This document shows positions 24,407 through 36,226 of a stretch of 64,000 nucleotides of DNA, one piece after another (position 1 is the stretch's first letter; each line of letters opens with the position of its first letter). Position numbers and translations under genes: made by a program. The notes beneath the pieces are model-generated. The model saw only the letters and a list, made by a program, of their open reading frames with translations. It searched no databases and was not told where the DNA came from. Source of the stretch: Lepus europaeus (lineage: Eukaryota; Chordata; Mammalia; Lagomorpha; Leporidae); contig NC_084828.1 in NCBI RefSeq assembly GCF_033115175.1, forward strand, positions 32,796,388 to 32,860,387, read 5' to 3'.

Positions 24407-26580
24407 AACTTTCTAAAACTCAGTTTCCTCTTTATAAAACCTTACTAAATCACCACTAAAATCAAATTTTAAAAATAAAATTTATAATACATATATGTTA
24501 TTAGAGAATTAAACAAATGGTACTTATAACTATTTTATTTTTCTTCATCATTCAAATAAACTATTCAGAAAATTATACACCTTTATAATTTAAAAGACAC
24601 TTCAGTAATAGATATTTACATGCTAATTTATATCTATAACCAACAATCCAGAAAGAAGTGATTTGTTTCTTATGAGTCTAACCATTTGTCTTGAACTTCA
24701 ACATCAAAATAGCGTGACCTTTCATTGTTTAGATGCATGGCAGAAGACACAAATGACTAATAGACAAGATAAAAATGATAAACTTATCATTTTGGGTTGT
24801 GGAATACACTGTTTATGAAGCAGCTGGTAAAATATCTTTAAAGATTTGATAGTACATTTACATTTATGTAGTGTTATTAGTTGAAGTAAAAACTGCCCTC
24901 AATACAATATTTGACACAATGTAAGTAATCAGTAAAAGGTTAGAGAAAAATGGATTAAAAACAACTTTTTGAGCAACACTAGAAATATTTATGATGATTT
25001 GCTCCAATACATATTCACTCGTTCACTCATTCAAAGGCATATAATATGTATGGCTGGCATGCCATAGAAATACAACACTGAGCTACAAAGGGTCTTAGTC
25101 TTTAAGCAGCTGGATCCTTAAGACTTAGTGAATGGACTTGCCTGGAAGCTTTCACATATATTCTACATTTACTCTTTTTATTTACTGGTTCAGTTAAAAT
25201 ATCAAAGCCTATTGTATTTAGCAATGTTCTAGTAAGTGAGTATGCAATGGAGAACAAGACAACAAAAGCCCTGACACCCCATTCACAGTCTGTACTACAC
25301 TTGTCTTTTTACTTATTTATCTTTCCTATGTCTTGGGTATATAATCCCTACCAAAATTTTAGTACACAGTAATTACCCCAACTCAACAGAGATACTTTCA
25401 AAAATCCTCATTGGATGAAAATGTGAATAGGATGAAGTTCTATTTATGCTGCTTTTTCCTACACATATATACATGTTGATGATATAGTTTAATTCATAAA
25501 TAAGGCATTATACTTCATAGATATGCTATACACAGAGTGTGATGGATCAAGATTTCATCACACCACTCAGATGGCATGCAATTTAATATGTATGTGTTGT
25601 CTATTTCTATAATTTCCACTTAATATATTTGGACTTCAACTGGCCATGGGTAACTAAAACTGCATGTAACTGAAACCCCGAAAAGCAAAATCATGGCTAA
25701 GAGTGAACTATTGGGGTACAGTTAGACACAGGAATAACGTGTGCCAAGCTCCCATGTCGAATCACAAAGCAAACATTGCTAATTCATTATGACTCTCATT
25801 CCTCAGAGTTTGAAGGTGATCTTAAAATCTTTTTCAACACAGTATCCACACAGCCATGACCAGAGTTAACCAACAAGTTAAAACATCTGTCCATTTCAGT
25901 CTCTGAGTAGAATGCAGACTGTAGGGGACAAGTTATAACTCCTAGCTCAACAACACAGAAAAGACTGCCTTTACCCAAAAGCACTTCAGGCATGGAAATC
26001 CAAGACACTGGCAAAATATTTCCTACATAAAAGACCCCTAAGAGTGAGACCCTAATGGAAAGAAGGGGCCACCAAAGAAGGATGTACTTTCCTCTGAAGA
26101 GAGGAGAGAACTTCCACTTTGCTTATGGCCTTGTTGAGCTAGTGGACCCAAAAGGCTTCCATAACTGAGGTAGATCTGTCAAGAGCCTTGGATGATCACT
26201 TATGTCATACATAAGAGTGTTATATGTTACAGAAATAACAGTTATTGTGCACCAACTTCCCATGTAAGACCTCTGTCACCAAAGAGTTGTATTATGACAC
26301 TTAATAGTAAAAATTGTTCTCAAGAATGAATTCCTTTTAGTGTATTAAATGGAGGATATTATTATGGCTCAAAAGTTACAGCTATGTCTGAGAGCTCACA
26401 AAAGATGTATCATCCTTGGGTTCTTTAAAGACAATCAAGTCTCTAAAAAGGAGAAAGGCGAGGAGGGAAGGGAAAAGAGGAAGGAGGAAAAAAAGTGAAA
26501 CCACCTTCAAGAAGTAATAACATAGAACAGCCCTTGTATAGACTGTTGAGGAACAGTTTTCTTAGTTTTTTATTCCATTC
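24407..26580. other. Intergenic; Tigger-like fragment and possible L1 3' sequence
   Basis: Mostly AT-rich. Bases 25640-25720 read, on the - strand, like a Tigger terminal region (TTTCAGTTACATGCAGTTTT...). Bases 25800-26340 resemble material often seen near rabbit L1 3' ends (CATACATAAGAGTGTTATATG, GACCTCTGTCACC), but I cannot confirm this. No gene. Confidence 0.35.
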
Positions 26581-26599
26581 ACTCTTTTCTTTCTTTCTT

Positions 26600-26642
26600 C
26601 AGTCTAACGCTCTCCCAACTGAGCTATTTCAGCAAGATTATG
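26600..26642 (-). pseudogene. tRNA-Phe 5'-half insertion with target-site duplication
   Basis: On the - strand, bases 26633-26596 match nucleotides 1-38 of tRNA-Phe(GAA) with one substitution at position 3 (GCTGAAATAGCTC, then AGTTGGGAGAGCG, then TTAGACTGAAGA). This takes in the D arm and the anticodon; the match then stops inside the anticodon loop. The tRNA start is preceded by CATAATCTT. The 43-bp insert sits between two perfect 17-bp direct repeats (26583-26599 and 26643-26659, TCTTTTCTTTCTTTCTT). There is no poly(A) tail apart from the purine-rich repeat itself. This matches the known class of tailless, LINE-1-mobilised tRNA retropseudogenes truncated in a loop. Confidence 0.75.
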
Positions 26643-27433
26643 TCTTTTCTTTCTTTCTTTATTTTTCTTTTCCTATTCCTTTCTCAGATAACACAGGAGG
26701 TTGAGGAGAATGGATGAGAGGGGTGTACAGAGAGAGGAATTATTAGGTTTATAATGTTGTATTTATGAGATACATACAAATTGAAAAAAGCATTAGATTT
26801 ATGGAAAAGCAAAGACCTCTGAATAAACTGTTCACAGAGATGTAATATATTTTCTTAGGAAGGATGGCATCAGCAATTTTCTTCATTGGAAGTATTTGCC
26901 AAATCTATGCACTTACTAAAGATTCAGCTTGACATGAAGCAAAGAATTCTAAGAGAAAGGGAAACCAGTGGAGCTTTGTTGGAGGTCACTTGGGTCCCTG
27001 GCAATAAGGAAGCTCCTAGTGCAAATCCCCAGCAATAAGGAAATCACTAGTGCACAAGTGATGGAAAAGGCCTTACAGTGGCAATCTGTCAGACACGTAT
27101 CTCCCAGATTACAAACCACGTTGCAGCAGTAGTGAGTTTCCAGCTAGCCTGCTCGTCTTCTGTCCCATTGTAGCCTATGGTATTAGTTGTCATCCCCTAC
27201 TCGACCTGTGTGCCCACTGCTTTCTTGCAGTGTGTTCAGTGAATCTAGCTCTGCTCAATTTCTCCCCCAGTGAATCCTTAACCACCTGTGATGCTGGTCT
27301 CAGATAGGCTTTTCCTGTGACACCTTGGATAGTCACTGGCCATCAGCTCTAAAAGAGCCCATGCATGAAGTGCTGGGGTGGGACAATGCAGAGAATGAAA
27401 GAAAAGACAGAGAATTCAACAAACAATTATAAA

Positions 27434-27497
27434 AATTTAAATATATAAAATATATCATATATATTTTATATGATATAAAATATATATAAAAATTTAA
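27434..27497. repeat. AT-rich inverted repeat
   Basis: Nearly pure A/T sequence with self-complementary arms (TATAAAATATATCATATATA / TATTTTATATGATATAAAAT), able to form a cruciform. No function is implied. Confidence 0.7.
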
Positions 27498-27856
27498 CAG
27501 AAAATACTAAAAATGAAAAAATATAAATTTAAAAACATGAAATATGTTTTATACATTTGACTCAGTAAATAAATTATTAGTGAATGTAAAGACAGAAAAA
27601 TATTCAAACAAACATAAAGGAGAAACAAAGTGGAAAGAATAGAGTTGAAAATTAATGGCTATAGAGTAAAGAATAATAATAGGATGGGACTACTTTATGT
27701 ATAATTGAAATCACAGAAACAAAGAAAGAAAATGCATAGGGTCAATATTTGAAGGGACAGAAATAAGGATTTTCCCAAATATAATGAAGGCATCAACCAG
27801 AGACCCAAGAATGCCAGCTAATCCCAAGACAAACAAATACAACAAAAAAATAATTG

Positions 27857-28020
27857 TCCAAGTACTTGGGTTCCTGCCACCCACACGGAAGACGTGCATG
27901 GAATTACTGGCTCCTGGATTTGACTCGGCCTAGCCATGCCTGCTGTGAGCATTTGGCAAATGAACCAACATTCTGCTTTTCAAATAAATAAGTATAAAAA
28001 TAAATCTTTTAAAAGAAAAA
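27857..28020 (+). mobile_element. C-type SINE, 5'-truncated and old
   Basis: Contains only the distal half: GTCCAAGTACTTGGGTTCC, GGAATTACTGGCTCCTGG, ending CTTTTCAAATAAATAAGTA. Confidence 0.8.
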
Positions 28021-28424
28021 AAAATTCTAACATCTTCTATATTTTCAAAATAATTGTAGTCCTTACATCTAGGTCTGAGATTGATTTCTAGTTCATTTGG
28101 GGGTATAATGTTGGGGTCTGTGTAAGGTAAAGGTACACAAATATTCTGCAAATTTCTGGAGTTTTCCATAAACTTTTCTTAATTCTCAGGACCCCTTTTC
28201 TGCAATTTCAGCCTCTGTAGAAGTTTTGAACACTGATGTTTGCCTCCTCAACTCAACAAAGCATTTACATTTCACTTGGGATTTCCTGCTACACGCTGTG
28301 GCCTTGAGTGTGTCTCTAAAGAGAAATCCAGGCGAACTAAACTTCAGTTCTTTTCCTTTTCTCAGGGACCACAATCACTTGCCTATTCTCCGAGGCCTGA
28401 AACTCTTGTTTTTTGTCTTGTTTT

Positions 28425-28785
28425 CTTTTCTTTTTTTTTTTTTAAAGATTTATTTATTTTATTTGAAAGGCAGAGTTACAGAGAGGCTGAGACAGAGAGA
28501 GAAAGAGAGCGAGAGAGAGAATGAGTTCTTCTGTCTGCTGGTTCACTCCCCAAATGGCCACAATGGCTGGAGCTGGGCCAGTCCAAAACCAGGAGCCAGG
28601 AGCTTCTTTCAGGTCTCCCACATGGGTGCAGGGGCCCAAGTGCTTGGGCCATCTTCTACTGCTTTTTTCAGGCCATAGCAGAGAGCTGGATCGGAAGTGG
28701 AGCAGCTGAGACTCGAACCGGTGCCCATATGGGATGCTGGCACTGCAGGTGGCAGCTTTACCCACTATGCCACAGTGCCAGCCCC
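28425..28785 (-). mobile_element. C-type SINE, older type
   Basis: Reverse copy with T-tract, TTTGAAAGGCAGAGTTACAG, GAGAGCGAGAGAG and head CCACAGTGCCAGCCCC. Perfect target duplication TTTTGTCTTGTTTT at 28411-28424 and 28786-28799. Confidence 0.95.
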
Positions 28786-28969
28786 TTTTGTCTTGTTTTT
28801 CATCTATTTGTAGAGCAGGGGTAATTCCATTCATTGTAGTCATGGCTTTAAATGAAAGTTTATATATTTTACATTTTAATCACTACTTCCCTTTCAAAAG
28901 GTACCCAACACACAAGCCTATGGTGAGTAACTGCAGACACACTCACCAACAAAGGTTGTCATTAAGTAT

Positions 28970-29390
28970 TTTCCATCTGGACAGTATAGAGGTTGCTATA
29001 ACAAAGTACCCAAAAAACTGGAGGACTTAAGCAAGAGATACTCATTTTCTCACAACGGGGAAAACTAGAAGCCCCAGCAACAAGGTGTTGCTTGGGCCAT
29101 GTCCCCTCTGAAAGCTGTAGGAGGAGACCTTCTTGTCTCTTCCTAGCTTCTGCTTGCTTGTTGGAAATCTTGGCCACACTTGTCTGTCTTGCATAACTCC
29201 CATTTCTGCCTTCATCATCAGATGGCAACCTCATTATGTCTCTGTGCCTTTAAATGTCATTTTTTATCAAAACACCATTAATAATGAATTAAAAGATCAT
29301 TCTTCCTGTGTGACCTCACATTGTCTAACTACATCTATAACAAAAAAGGTCACATTCTTAGGCACTGGGGGTTAAGACTTCACATATTTT
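28970..29390 (-). mobile_element. MaLR (MLT1-class) LTR, reverse
   Basis: The + strand reads as the complement of an MLT1-type LTR: GTTGCTATAACAAAGTACCC, CTCATTTTCTCACAACGGGG, TGACCTCACATTGTCTAACT, AAAGGTCACATTCTTAGGCA, then GGGGGTTAAGACTTCACAT. Strongly decayed. Confidence 0.6.
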
Positions 29391-29424
29391 ATCTTTTACT
29401 CCATACTGCAAAAACACACAACAG

Positions 29425-29762
29425 GGGCCAATGCCGCTGCTCACTAGGCTAATCCTCTGCCTGCGGCGCCGGCACACCGGGTTCTAGTCCCGGTCGGGGC
29501 GCCGGATTCTGTCCCGGTTGCTCCTCTTCCAGTTCAGCTCTCTGCTGTGGCCCAGGAAGGCAGTGGAGGGTGGCCCAAGTGCTTGGGCACCTCTACCCAC
29601 ATGGGAGACCAGTAAGAAATACCTGGCTCCTGGCTTCGGATCGGCGTAACTCTGGCCATGGCGGCCATTTAGGGGGTGAACCAATGGAAGGAAGACCTTT
29701 CTCTCTGTCTCTCTCTCTCACTGTCTAACTCTGTCCAATTAAACACACACACACACACACAC
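29425..29762 (+). mobile_element. C-type SINE, young subfamily, with (CA)n tail
   Basis: Reads GGGGCCAATGCCGCTGCTCA with GGTCGGGGCGCCGGATTCTG. The tail runs into a (CA)n repeat at 29743-29762 instead of poly(A). ACACAACA on both sides is consistent with insertion into a CA-rich site. Confidence 0.92.
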
Positions 29763-30768
29763 AACAAAGGAAAAGTAGCCTTTCAAGGGGAAAAAAAGAC
29801 ATAATTTCATAACATGAAACAAAAGAGACAAACATAGAAAACTACCATGGAGATAAGATCAACAAAGTCCACAATGGGAAATTTGGGAGACAGCAATTTA
29901 TGTTCAAAAATCTGAAAATGTTGGATTTTATTTGCATTCTAACTCAAAAGAAAAAACTAAGAAACAATATTATATTTATAAGACAATTAAAAATGTGAGC
30001 ACTGACAATTTTTAAAAGCAGATAATCCTTTTTATAATATTTGTGTGTGTGGAGTGTTAAAACTTAGTCTTTCAGAGATAACCTTTTGAAGTAGTTAGGG
30101 ATAAGATGATATAACTCTTACTTGCTTCAAAGTAACATGAGGTGAGAAATAAGTAGAGACAGGTATAAAACAGAATTAGTTACTAGTTTTTAATTATTAA
30201 ATCTGCATGTGGTACATGGTAATTAATTCCACTTTTATATATGTTTAACATTTCCGGTAATAAATTTGTTGACTTTTCCTACATTTACATTTATATAATT
30301 GTTCTTTCCTAAGTCTTAAGAGCTTTTGAAAGCTTTCTTCTTTTATTCTTGAATTTACTGCCATGGATTTTATCTGCCTGTTTGTTACTATAAATGAGAG
30401 CAGTCCTGATACATTTCTTTCTGATGGATTATCCTTTGCATATAGGAAATTCTTTGTGTACAATATTATTGAAGGAATGCTCACTCAGTCTTACTATTTC
30501 TCAAATATATTCCTAAGCTTTGATTTCCTATCCATAAAATCATATAATTAGAAAATGATGATAAATGCAGTTCTTTATTCTTTTCCCAAACTTATATCTT
30601 TTATTTTATTCCTTGAACTGGCTGTCTTACCTCATTTCCAATTTTGCTGGTAAAGATTCTGTTTGGTGCTGGTTTGTTGTTAGGAACATACATTTTTCTA
30701 TCATGTAAGGAAATATCATGTGGTCATATGCTTTTTTTTATGTTTCCCTTTATTCAAAAATGAATTTT
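29763..30768. other. Intergenic, no gene recognised
   Basis: AT-rich, no exon or nameable repeat. Confidence 0.45.
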
Positions 30769-30782
30769 AAAATACAATCTAG

Positions 30783-31124
30783 GCCGGCACTATGGCTCAA
30801 TAGGCTAATCCTCCGCCTTGCGGCACCAGCACACCAAGATCTAGTCCCGGTCAGGGCACCGGATTCTGTCCTGGTTGCCCTTCTTCTAGGCCAGCTCTCT
30901 GCTGTGGCCCGGGAGTACAGTGGAGGATGGCCCAAGTGCTTGGGCCCTGCACCCCATGGGAGACCAGGAGAAGCACCTGACTCCTGGCTTCGGATCAGCA
31001 TGGTGTGCTGGCCTCAGCGCTCCGGCCATGGCGGCCATTGGAGGGTGAACCAACAGCAAAGGAAGACCTTTCTCTCTGTCTCTCTCTCTCTCTCACTGTC
31101 CACTCTGCCTGTCAAAAAAAAAAA
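30783..31124 (+). mobile_element. C-type SINE, young subfamily
   Basis: Head GCCGGCACTATGGCTCAATA with GGTCAGGGCACCGGATTCTG and tail CTGCCTGTCAAAAAAA. Perfect target duplication AAAATACAATCTAG at 30769-30782 and 31125-31138. Confidence 0.96.
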
Positions 31125-31224
31125 AAAATACAATCTAGTAATTTCTTATCTAAGCCTAAGTATATTTATAGGTATCATAAAAATTGCTCTGAAATCTGTT
31201 ATTTATTTTCATTTCTACTGCTTT

Positions 31225-31558
31225 TTTTTTTTTTTTTTACTTATTTGACAGGTAGAGTTAGACAGTGAGAGAGAGCGAGACAGAGAGAAAGGTCTTCCTT
31301 CTGTTGGTTTACCCCCCAAATGGCTGCTACAGCCGGAGCACTGTGCCAATCCGAAGGCAGGAGCCAGGTGCTTCTCCTGGTCTCCCATGGGGTGCAGGAC
31401 CCAAGCACTTGCGCCATCCTCCACTGCCTTCCCGGGCCACAGCAGAGAGCTGGCCTGGAAGAGGAGCAGCCAGGACTAGAACCTGGTGCTCATATGGGAT
31501 GCCGGCTCGGCAGGCATATCAAGGGCGCCATCAGGAGCGCCATCAAGGGCGCCAGCCC
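31225..31558 (-). mobile_element. C-type SINE with triplicated head end
   Basis: Reverse copy flanked by TCTACTGCTTT (31214-31224, 31559-31569). Its head side, at 31518-31556, has three tandem variants of ATCAAGGGCGCC / ATCAGGAGCGCC where other copies have a single GGCGCCGGC end. Confidence 0.93.
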
Positions 31559-31591
31559 TCTACTGCTTTCTTAATGGACTTATTTGCCATA

Positions 31592-31921
31592 TGATTTTTT
31601 TTTACATTTTTTTATTAATTTGAAAGGCAGAGTTAGAGAGAGAGGGGGATAGACCTAGAGTGTTTCCATTTGTTGATTAATTGCCCAAATGACTGTAACA
31701 GCCCTGGCTGTGCAAGGCTGTAGCCAGGAGCCCAGAGCTTTTGTCAGGTCTCCAATGTGGGTTCAGGGGCTCAACCACTTGGGCCATATGCTGAGGCTTC
31801 TCCCCAAGTACATTAGCAGGGAGCTAGACCAGAAGTGGAACAGCCAGGTCTCAAACAGCACCCATATGGGATGCTGGCATCACAGGTGGTATCTTAACCC
31901 ACTACACCACCATGCAGCCCT
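31592..31921 (-). mobile_element. C-type SINE, older type
   Basis: Reverse copy 35 bp after the previous one. TTTGAAAGGCAGAGTTAGAG, head CCACTACACCACCATGCAGC. CCATATGA on both sides is a likely target duplication. Confidence 0.9.
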
Positions 31922-32107
31922 TACCATATGAGTTTTTAAAATTTAAACTTAAATGATATATACTGACACTTCTTGATAGAAAACTGAAAACGCACATACT
32001 TGATTTTGTTCTATCTATTGTCTATAAGCTATATTTTTTATAAATTTTCACTGTTCAATCTTTCAGGAATTTGTCTTTATTAAACTTAATCTAAATTCTC
32101 CATTTTA

Positions 32108-32418
32108 TTTTTTATTTGAAAGATAGAGTTAGACAGTGAGAGAGAGAGACAGAGAGAAAGTCTTCCTTCTGTTGGTTCACCCCAAAATGGCCGCCATGGC
32201 CAGCCCTGTGCGCTGATCTGAAGCCAGGAGCCAGGTGCTTCCTCCTGCTCGCCCATGCGGGTGCAGGGCCCAAGCACTTGGGCCATCCTCCACTGCACTC
32301 CCGGGCCACAGCAGAGAGCTGGACTAGAAGAGGAGCAACCGGGACTAGAACCTGGCACTCATATGGGATGCCGGTGCTGCAGGCAGAGGATTAACCAAGT
32401 GAGCCACGGCTCTGGCCC
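32108..32418 (-). mobile_element. C-type SINE
   Basis: Reverse copy with a perfect 17-bp target duplication CTAAATTCTCCATTTTA at 32091-32107 and 32419-32435. Confidence 0.96.
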
Positions 32419-32810
32419 CTAAATTCTCCATTTTAGATAATACCTATTAACTTCCTGCTAAGAAAAAAAAAAAAAAAGAATATCCACATTTCTTTTTGTG
32501 TCTCTGTCCTTATCCTTATTCCCTAACACTAGCGCCTTGGGTTTTCTGTTCTCCATAACATTATTATAGTCCTGAAAAACAACTGTAATACTTCCACCAG
32601 CATCCTAATCTACATATTTCATTGTCCTTCTGATTATAAGCAAAGAAAGGATAAATGATATCAGTTACTACCTGACTATTTAGATGACAGGATTTGGGAC
32701 TTTTGATTGAGCTTTTGGGCCTCAGAATTGATGCTGTAATGGACCATATGAGATTTGGGGTGTTGCATTTTGCATGTGAACACACATGCACCTTTGGGGG
32801 CTAAAGAATG

Positions 32811-33374
32811 GATTGTGGTAGGCCAAACAGAGCCCATCACCAAGTAGTTCACATTCTAATTCCTGGAACTTAGGACCATGTTACCTTCCATGGCAACAGA
32901 CTGCAGAGCTTTGAAAAGGGTAAAATGTTTGAGATGCAGATATTAGCCTAGCTTGTCTAGGTGGTTCTAAATTAATCATATGCCCACTAAGAATTGGAAG
33001 AGGAATGTAAAATGATGTTGTCTGAGAAGGACATACTGACAGTTGCTGGCTTAGAAGATGGAGCCGGAGTCCCTGGATTAGGTAATGAGTAACCTCCCAA
33101 AGCTGGGAATGGCTCTCAGTTTGCAAGCCCTAGGAAAATGAGGGCCTTGATCTTAGAATCCCAGTGAAATGGTTTCTGCCAACAATGTAAATGAGAGGGG
33201 AACAGATTCAACTCTACAGCCTTCAGAAAGAAACACAATTTTGCAGACAATTTTAGTTCAATGAAATGCACACCAAAATTCTGACCTACAGAACTGTGAA
33301 ATAATAAATCAATTTGGTTTAAGTTACTAAGTTCATGGTAACTTGTCAAGGCAAGGATAGAAAACTAATGTAAC
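32811..33374 (+). mobile_element. MLT1-class MaLR LTR
   Basis: Phrases in MaLR LTR order: CATTCTAATTCCTGGAAC, GTTACCTTCCATGGCAACAG, AATCCCAGTGAAATGG, CTGACCTACAGAACTGTGAA, ATAATAAATCAATTTGG, AAGTTACTAAGTTCATGG. A solo LTR, about 560 bp. Confidence 0.7.
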
Positions 33375-34100
33375 ATGTTGTTTGATCTCTTCTCCTAGTG
33401 AGGATAATTGGTGATCCCCACCCACTACTTTAACAATTGAAGGTCCTATTAGCAAGGAGGAAAGGGTAGGTGGTACCAAAAATGGTACCAGTGACTAAAC
33501 CTCCTGATCCGGTTTACAACTCTAATTCTATCTCCCAGACTTCCACTCCCTGCCTTAGGATCCATCAGTTTTCGATCCATGGGATGGTCTTCTGATTCCA
33601 TGCTCTTGGTAATAGTTTCCCTGGAACACCTGCAGCCCATTGCTTTATGTTACTCCATTCACCTACATCCTTGCTCACCTCTTAACTCCTCAAAACACTT
33701 CTCAGACATATCCTCTGTTACCAAACTTTCCATTCAAGATAAAAGTATACAACCATTCTTCAAGTGGGTTTCTGTTCTTAGTCCCAACTTCAATATGAGA
33801 TACACCATGTTCAATTATAATTGTGTGTTTATCTTCTGTCTCTTCTTTCTGGTTGCTACCACTGTGCTTAGCACGAAGTAAGCACCCCAAAAAATCACTA
33901 ATCACTACAACTGATAATATTCGTGACTTAAATGTGTAACCAAGAGAGTAGGATTTAAGCAAAAAATGAAGGGGGTACTGGAACATGGTCAGAAAATCCG
34001 ACCTGTGTTATTCATCTTATCTCACAACACTGCACTCAGATGGGGGCCAGAGCACCAGGAAAAGGAAGCAGTTAAAGCTGCAAGAAACCAGTTTGAGTCA
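33375..34100. other. Intergenic, no gene recognised
   Basis: A frame of 100 codons at 33579-33881 (+) overlaps shadow frames on the other strand, is not splice-bounded and has no recognisable domain. I regard it as chance. Confidence 0.4.
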
Positions 34101-34109
34101 GATCTTCAT

Positions 34110-34740
34110 AACCTAAATTGAACTTTCTTCATTAGAAAGCTAAGTTCTCCACCCAAGGGAGGAGTTTGCTGGCACTTTCTGAACATACAATGAAGACGCC
34201 TGCTACTTACATGTATGAGCAGGAAGGGCCTCCCTCTTCCTCTTTTGCTACTGAAGTGACACCCTTGACCACAGGGACTCCATTTTGCAGACAGATGAGA
34301 CTCCATCTTGAGAAAAGAAAAAGTACCCCCTACCATGAGACAGTGGTCAAAAACTAAGACAGAAACAGTTCACCACATTCTGCTTGGCAGAACATAGAAA
34401 TCCCCAGCTTGATTGCTCAAGTTTAAAACAGGCTGCACCTGGACTAATGTCAAGATTGTAATTTGTGTATGTTCTGCTTATGATTTTGGTCAGTACCTGG
34501 ACTTATGTCAAAATTATAATTGATGTAACTCCCGAATATGATTAGGCCAGCTTGACCCTAGCACCCAAGTATTCCCCTCCCCTCTTTGTGATTTTGGCCT
34601 TTATAAACCTTGTTGCTTTGAACTGTGGGGTCCAGAGTTCTTTGGAGCATGAGCCTACTCGCCATGACTGGCAATAAGGGACTGTCAAATTTCTTCAATG
34701 TGTGGCTCTCCTCCACTTCATCTCATGTGGATACAACACT
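34110..34740 (+). mobile_element. Solo ERV-like LTR
   Basis: A promoter-like block near the 3' part fits a retroviral LTR: GGCCTTTATAAACCTTG (TATA-type), then GGGTCCAGAGTTCTTTGG, then CGCCATGACTGGCAATAAG, where the last six bases look like a one-base-decayed poly(A) signal. It ends near GTGGATACAACA. Upstream is GGGACTCCATTTTGCAGAC, common in LTR U3 regions. No gag, pol or env sequence adjoins it. The 5' limit is uncertain. Confidence 0.55.
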
Positions 34741-35004
34741 ACATCTGGAGAGAGGCATGGTCCCTGGAGAGCTGTACATCTCCTTTACTTGTCACCTGAA
34801 CAACTCTCCCTTATGGCTGTTTTAACAAATATTTAACAAATGCAAAATTATGTACATTTCATAAAAATTTTAATGAATAATTATCATTATTGGTAATTTG
34901 AATGTTCTCTTTAAAACACACAAACATAAAATATTATAATGAAACATCATTAGCCACAATTGTATTTCAATAACACCATCAAGATTTCCATTAAATAGTA
35001 TTTC

Positions 35005-35125
35005 CAGAAAGGTTGGAGCATGGGTGGGAGGGATGGTAGTGGGGGGAAGTATCACTATGTTCCTAAATCTGTAGATATGAAATACATGAAACTTGTATAA
35101 CTTAAATAAAATTAAAACAAAAGAA
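35005..35125 (+). mobile_element. LINE-1 3' end fragment (tentative)
   Basis: GGGTGGGAGGGATGG, AAGTATCACTATGTTCC, GAAATACATGAAACTTG, then AAATAAAATTAAAAC with an A-rich tail. The G-rich stretch followed by AATAAA and poly(A) fits an L1 3' UTR terminus. Confidence 0.5.
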
Positions 35126-35164
35126 AAAAAGGAATAAACAATAAAACAGAACAAAATAAAAAAG

Positions 35165-35320
35165 TACTTCCAAAAGTTCTTGGAATAAAAAAAAATTGAA
35201 ATTCATGCAGTTTTTTCATAAATACTTTCTATGAACTTTTTGATACTGCCCCTCATAGGCATGGGTTTCAAAAAACTTTGCATAAAAGTAATTGTAATCT
35301 TTTTAAGTCCACTTTTCTGC
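35165..35320. mobile_element. Mariner-like MITE remnant (tentative)
   Basis: ACTTCCAAAAGTTCTTGG and, inverted, CTATGAACTTTTTGATACTG, then a partial second copy TTTCAAAAAACTTTGC. Related to the element at 20684. Confidence 0.35.
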
Positions 35321-35948
35321 AACCCTTCTGAAAATATCCTCATGTGTTTTCAAATCAGCTAGAAAGCCAATAACATTATACTCCCATAGCAGGTTGATCT
35401 GTTGTCAACAGAAATTACTTCTGTCTAAAATGAATAACTAAATTCCGTCTCCAGGATCTCCGGGCTTAGGAACTTCGACAGCAGTAACAACAAAACCATA
35501 TCGAAAAGGAGTCATTGAGGATTACCAGTAACCAAGAAGTGAGAAACAGTGGGTCCACTGTAGATGGGAATCTCAAAAGCATCGCACAAGCGCCCGAAAG
35601 GGCCATTACATGTGGTAAGACCGGTCCACAAAGGCAATTCCAGACACTCTCTAGACACCCCGTGTTCGTTGGGCCCCCTCCAGTGGGAGTGGAGAAACTG
35701 TGTCGCTGCTCTTTAGGATGACTGAACGAAGAGCACTTCCACTCATTTACGCCGAAACAAAAACATCAGTACTGAGTTATCTCACTGACGGTTTCAAGGT
35801 CATTTCCAAAGAGCGAGGGGCGGCAGGAGAGGTTTATGGGAACTCACCCTAGAAACCCGAACAAAGGAGCTTGCTTACCAAAGCGCCCAAAAAAAGCAAC
35901 AACCCCTCCACAGTCTTTTACTCCCTAAGGTGCATGGGGTAGGCCGGA

Positions 35949-35968
35949 ACTACAATACCCAGAATGCA
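35949..35968 (+). promoter_or_regulatory. ZNF143/Staf-type motif, copy 1
   Basis: The sequence ACTACAATACCCAGAATGCA differs by one base from the widely known promoter motif ACTACAATTCCCAGAATGC bound by ZNF143. It lies about 370 bp upstream of the ATG, next to a GC box. Confidence 0.75.
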
Positions 35969-36226
35969 AAGCGGAGGGCGGGGACGAAAGAGGGTGTGTT
36001 TTTACGTCAGGTTGGCTCGCGTGGCTTCAGGTTTGATTATAAACTCCGGTCCTCCGTGGCTCTCCCTGACCTCAACCTGATTGGTTCGGTAGTCCCTGCG
36101 TAAGACGGCGGCTCAGTTGTCATTGGCAGCGGTTGAATGGATGCTCTATGCCCCGCGCCCTCATGGTACATGAAGTTCTTCCTCTCGAGGGAGAAGTAGC
36201 TTCTCCAGCTGCGTCAGAACAGGAAG

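Noticed and set aside
33579-33881. 100-codon frame with hydrophobic C-terminus
   Set aside because: Overlapping opposite-strand frames, no homology recognised, no splice sites in place.
1-35000. Possible exons of the next gene expected upstream of HSPA13 (SAMSN1 in human)
   Set aside because: No SH3/SAM-like peptide or splice-bounded frame was found; in human the gap is large, so its absence here is expected.
35765-35800. Phrase GAGTTATCTCACTGAC resembling part of a Y RNA
   Set aside because: Only a short match; the rest of the Y RNA stem is absent.
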